Origin: Aquarana catesbeiana
Lineage: Eukaryota; Chordata; Amphibia; Anura; Ranidae
DNA: 64,000 nucleotides
Direction of reading: 5' to 3'
NCBI RefSeq assembly: GCF_042186555.1
Contig: NC_133325.1
Span: 293,328,109 to 293,392,108, forward strand
Shown here: in pieces, positions 60,595 to 64,000 of the stretch
Layout: each line of letters opens with the position of its first letter
Position numbering within the stretch: position 1 is the first letter of the stretch
Program-made: the position numbers and the translations under genes
Notes under the pieces: model-generated
What the model saw: the letters and a program-made list of their open reading frames with translations, nothing else
Databases searched by the model: none
What the model was told of the DNA's origin: nothing

Positions 60595-60902
60595 GCGGCC
60601 TTATATAGTGTGGGGCGTGTACTAAATCCCCTGAGGCATAATTGGCCAAAGCCACCCTGCCTTTGGCCAATTATGGCTCTCCGTTCTTACCGCGCTGTGA
60701 TTGGCCAAAGCATGCGGGTCATAGTGCATGCTTGGCCAATCATCAGCCAGCAATGCACTGCGATGCCGCAGTGAATTATGGGCCGTGATGCGCCACTCGA
60801 ATTTGGCGCGAACAGCCCATAATGTTCATAATTCGACGAACGGTCGAACGGCCAATGTTCGAGACGAACTTACGTTCGACTCAAACTCGAAGCTCATCCC
60901 TA
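60595..60902 (-). promoter_or_regulatory. Promoter and right terminus of hAT element 1
   Basis: On the minus strand CACTATATAAGG (60610-60599) is a TATA box. Upstream are two palindromes, each pairing ATTGG with CCAAT: CATAATTGGCCAAAG/CTTTGGCCAATTATG (60637-60675, 15-bp perfect arms) and TGATTGGCCAA...TTGGCCAATCA (60698-60742). The terminal 70 bp hold repeated GTTCGA/TCGAAC motifs, likely transposase sites. The same layout is kept at 24949-25230 and, decayed, at 23480-23775. Confidence 0.65.
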
Positions 60903-61207
60903 CTCAAAACAAAAACTGAATACATTTTATTTTCCCTCCTTCAGTCAGCCTGATTGCATAGTAGTATAGTATGCTCCTACCAGATAATCAAATTATAAAA
61001 ATAAAAATTATTTAATTGTTGTGTAACTTGTACAAAGTAGGATGTGCATTTTGTTGCTGCTGTTTCAGTGCTACTGTAAATCAGAAAAAAAGTAATAGCA
61101 TATATTATTTTTTTTATTTATTTATTTTTTTTATTGTGATTATTGTTGCCTGATCCAAGATAGTTACACAGCCAGGCACATGGACTATGTTGCTGCTGAA
61201 ACTGTAT

Positions 61208-61624
61208 TGCCACGTACACACGAACGGACATTCCGACAACAAAATCCTGGATTTATTTCCAACGGATGTTGGCTCAAACGTATCTTGCATACACACAGTC
61301 GCACAAATGTTGCCGGAAATTCGGAACGTCAAGAACGCGGTGACATACAACACGTACGACAAGCCGAGGAAAATGAAGTTCAATAGCCAGTGCGGCTCTT
61401 CTGCTTGATTCCGAGCATGCATGGAACTTGGAATTGTGTCCACACGATCGGAATTTCCGATAACGGATTTTGTTGTCGGAAAATTTGAGAACCAGCTGTC
61501 AAATTTTTGATGTCGGAAATTCCGACAACAAATGTCTGATGGAGCCTACACACGGTCAGAATTTCAGACAACAAGCTCACATCGAACATTTGTTATCGGA
61601 AATTCCGACCCTGTGTGCGCAGCT
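61208..61624. mobile_element. Harbinger-derived MITE
   Basis: Left end TGCCACGTACACACGAACGG; right end (reverse complement) AGCTGCGCACACAGGGTCGG. The first 190 bp follow the Harbinger right end (5579 back to about 5390) closely: CATTCCGACAACAAAATCC, CGGATGTT.GCTCAAAC, ACACAC.GTCGCACAAA, AAGAACGC.GT.AC. It is therefore a deletion derivative of that family. A matching 3-bp target duplication is not clear. Confidence 0.8.
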
Positions 61625-63600
61625 TTAGGGTTCTGCTAGGGTTGAGAAACCTAAAAAATCATATTTTCATCACCTGCTCCTTCATTATTGGCTGCCCTGA
61701 CTGGTTGATGATGATGATGATGATACTGCTGTATTCTGTACAAAGATGGCTATGTTATAATTTTTTTTTGTCTTCATGCTCAGCCTTCCTAACTATTCAT
61801 AACCTAAAGAAAAAAACTTTTTTTATTGGCAGTTCCTATAATGCACTTTGTGCTTGGCTTTAGAAATAAGACAATGCCCAAATACAAAGGACACATGTGG
61901 AAGTTCAGTAGTGCATTGTTTTATCTTTTAACACCACTCATTCTTATTAAAAAAAAAAAATAATAACACCCCATAAAAGCCCATAGTGGGAACATTTGAA
62001 TTGAAGATGGATAATGAAGACAAAAATCTGTGAATTATAAACAAAGGAAATTTTTATTATTGCATTCATCTATTTTTCCTGTAATTCCTATCAGAACTAT
62101 TTTTTTCAACTTGCTTCTGAACATATTTATATTTATTAATGATCCATAAATAACCCTAAAAAGCATTTCTATATTTTATTTAAGTTTTATAAATTTTTCA
62201 AAGCTATTTAATGTTATCATAAAGAGAAAGATTTTCAAAAAAACTAGCAACTTGATAGTCATTATAGATTCTTTTTTTAATTAACTGATTCCTTTATTAT
62301 AATTATTTGTTATAATTTTATATGCTGTAAGAAAAAACATTGGATCAGAAATGTCAATAGATGGTTGTTATCCGTTAAACATTTCTTATTGTGTTGTTAA
62401 GATAGCTGAGTGACATCATTATCAGTTACTGCAATGGTAGCAAGTACCTTATTATGTAGTCATTACCTTAAAGGTCACCAAAAGGCTATGCAAGTGAATT
62501 ATGTCATCTCTGACATCAGATAAGATTGAGCAGTATGCTATAAGTAAGGTAGAGAAGAATTTGCGGAATAGTCTTGCCACTGAAGAAAATTTTTTCTTCA
62601 GTCTTGCCACTGAAGAAAATGAAAGAACACACGTTACTGCACACATGAAAATAAATGAACAAACTAAAACAAAGATGGTCATATCCAGTAAATCCAGAGT
62701 ACTTTTACCAAGAATATCACATTTATTTCATACAAACAATTTTTCAGTAGAATTCCTTAGTTTTTGTGGACCTCACAATGATGTCAATAAACTTTGACAA
62801 AATATCCATTACAGTAAACCTGTAACAAACCTGGGCATTTGATGTATATTCTGAAAATATGATAAAAAAATGCATAAGCAGAGTAATCCTTCAGTGAGAG
62901 GTACATGATTAGTATATCCAGAAGTATCAGCAATTAAAGTTTGCTGCACAAATTCAATTTTCTTGTAAATGTTAAACTTGGTTATGCCTTGCCACCTTCT
63001 GAGCCTCTCTATTCATCCATTAGTGTGACTAGTCCTGAGGCTCACAATGTGGGAGGGTTTGTAGTCAAACCTGACTTATAGAAAACATTTACATTTGTAT
63101 TTAACTTCAGGGGGCAATTATTCTGTATCCCCTAATCATTTTTTATTCTTCCTTGAAAGAACCCCAATTATCATATACTTACTTCAAAATGTTTAGGTTT
63201 ATTACAGGGTGTCAGATCAAGAAATACCTCATACCTTTGCCTGCTACACTAGTATCACCAGTGTGATAATGCACCTTGATTAATCACAATGGAAAATGTG
63301 TCAGGTGAGGATAACTGAAGATTTACCTCTATGGGATCAATTCATTAAGAGTTAAATAATGCTGAAAAAAATGTGGTAAAGCATGCAGAAACAATCGTGC
63401 AAATGTTCAATTTACTAAGAATTGTGCAGTAAATAACTACTGCAGTAAAGTTCCGATAATTCGGTATTTACCGCATATGTTCAAACAGTAATTTATCGCA
63501 TTGAGTTGATTGCTAAGCAGCAGACCAGGAAGCCAGCCACTGCATCCTGGCATGCTCCTGGCTGATGACATCACAAAGGGGTGGTGCTACTCTGTGGCAT
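61625..63600. other. Non-coding AT-rich DNA
   Basis: No domain or RNA recognised. It holds a short ATG/TGA run near 61708 and a 30-bp tandem duplication (62571-62620) containing the palindrome CTGAAGAAAATTTTTTCTTC. Confidence 0.4.
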
Positions 63601-63639
63601 CACCTGGTGACTCCTCCCCTTAGATATTTAAAAACTGTC

Positions 63640-64000
63640 AGATGGGGGAGCAGGAGCCTTCATAGGGGTTGAAGGTTTTTCTTTTGGGTCCGGTGGTGTG
63701 GTGGGCATCATGTTTGACTTTGGATCTTCTTTGGGGGAAATTTTTTTAATAATTTTTTTAAATAAGGAATTGTCAAAAATTGCATGTGTTTTTATTTCTC
63801 TTTGATGCTTTTTTTGGTGAATGAATTCAGGTAAAAAGTATCCCATACACATTCACACAGGGGTCTGGCCAGGATCTGGGGGAACCTTTTTTAAAGAAGG
63901 CTTCCAGACTCTGATAAGCGCCCTGCCTGCAGACCCCCACAACCACCGCCCAGGGTTGTGGGGAAGAGGCCCTTGTCCTTATTAAATGGGACAAGGTGTT
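63640..64000. mobile_element. hAT-family repeat fragment, runs off the window
   Basis: In reverse orientation it resembles 27000-27240: CACAACCACCGCCCAGG, GGGACAAGGTG, GGAATTGTCAAAAATTG and GGGTCTGGCC-type text. It continues past the right edge. Confidence 0.5.

Larger units (their letters stand above)
53076..60902 (-). mobile_element. Full-length hAT transposon (element 1), 7.8 kb, decayed transposase
   Basis: The left end reads TAGGGATAAGCCGAACACC; the right end (reverse complement) TAGGGATGAGCTTCGAGTTT. The flanks CTCATAAC (53068-53075) and CTCAAAAC (60903-60910) match at seven of eight bases, an hAT-type target duplication. Order on the minus strand: palindromic CCAAT/TATA promoter, 107-bp tandem array, transposase gene, 140-150-bp tandem array, 3' region shared with many short relatives. 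A 1.1-kb fold-back insertion interrupts the 107-bp array. Confidence 0.85.

Overview
This window is intergenic or intronic DNA from a vertebrate, most likely a frog and probably a true frog (Ranidae). That assignment is inference. It rests on the repeat mix: Harbinger, hAT, Tc1, Ty3/gypsy chromoviruses, Tx1/L1-type LINEs and many MITEs with TTAA ends, plus long AT-rich stretches, spliced transposon genes and no bacterial-style gene packing. I found no convincing host protein-coding gene, only one weak candidate first exon near 38.2 kb. Nearly everything that can be named is mobile DNA, often nested.

Layout. 1-5579: right part of a Harbinger (PIF) transposon with three genes: a MADF-domain gene (minus, one frameshift), a spliced Myb/SANT-like gene (plus, two in-frame stops) and a two-exon DDE transposase (minus, open, 361 residues). 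It sits in an L1-like LINE whose ORF2 continues at 5583-6432 and 12143-12765, split again by a chromovirus (6433-12137) with both LTRs and a 5-bp target duplication. 12766-15170 is mostly unclassified but carries a decayed hammerhead-like motif. 15170-23775 is a damaged, internally deleted hAT element carrying a solo LTR (15457-16048) and a second chromovirus that has lost its 3' LTR (17839-22480). 23776-24240 is a LINE-like tail. 24949-27720 holds two non-autonomous hAT relatives. 30180-31870 is an L1 3' end split by a TTAA element.

The centre (32-43 kb) has small hAT and TTAA MITEs, a 34-bp minisatellite (36131-37817), and a 3.4-kb hAT-like element (39236-42678) that contains a 24-bp-unit minisatellite and a nested Tc1 transposon (40748-42260). 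45248-46418 is a TTAA element. A well-formed hammerhead ribozyme candidate lies on the minus strand at 47488-47561. 53076-60902 is a full-length hAT element with 8-bp target duplications, a decayed BED-type transposase, tandem arrays on both sides of the gene, a palindromic CCAAT/TATA promoter and a recent 1.1-kb fold-back insertion. 61208-61624 is a MITE whose end matches the Harbinger element at the other end of the window.

How they relate: the window holds autonomous/non-autonomous pairs (Harbinger with the 61.2-kb MITE; hAT at 53-61 kb with the derivatives at 24.9, 26.1, 43.2 and 63.6 kb), so parent and derivative can be compared directly. Similarities to known families were judged by eye; no alignments or database searches were run.
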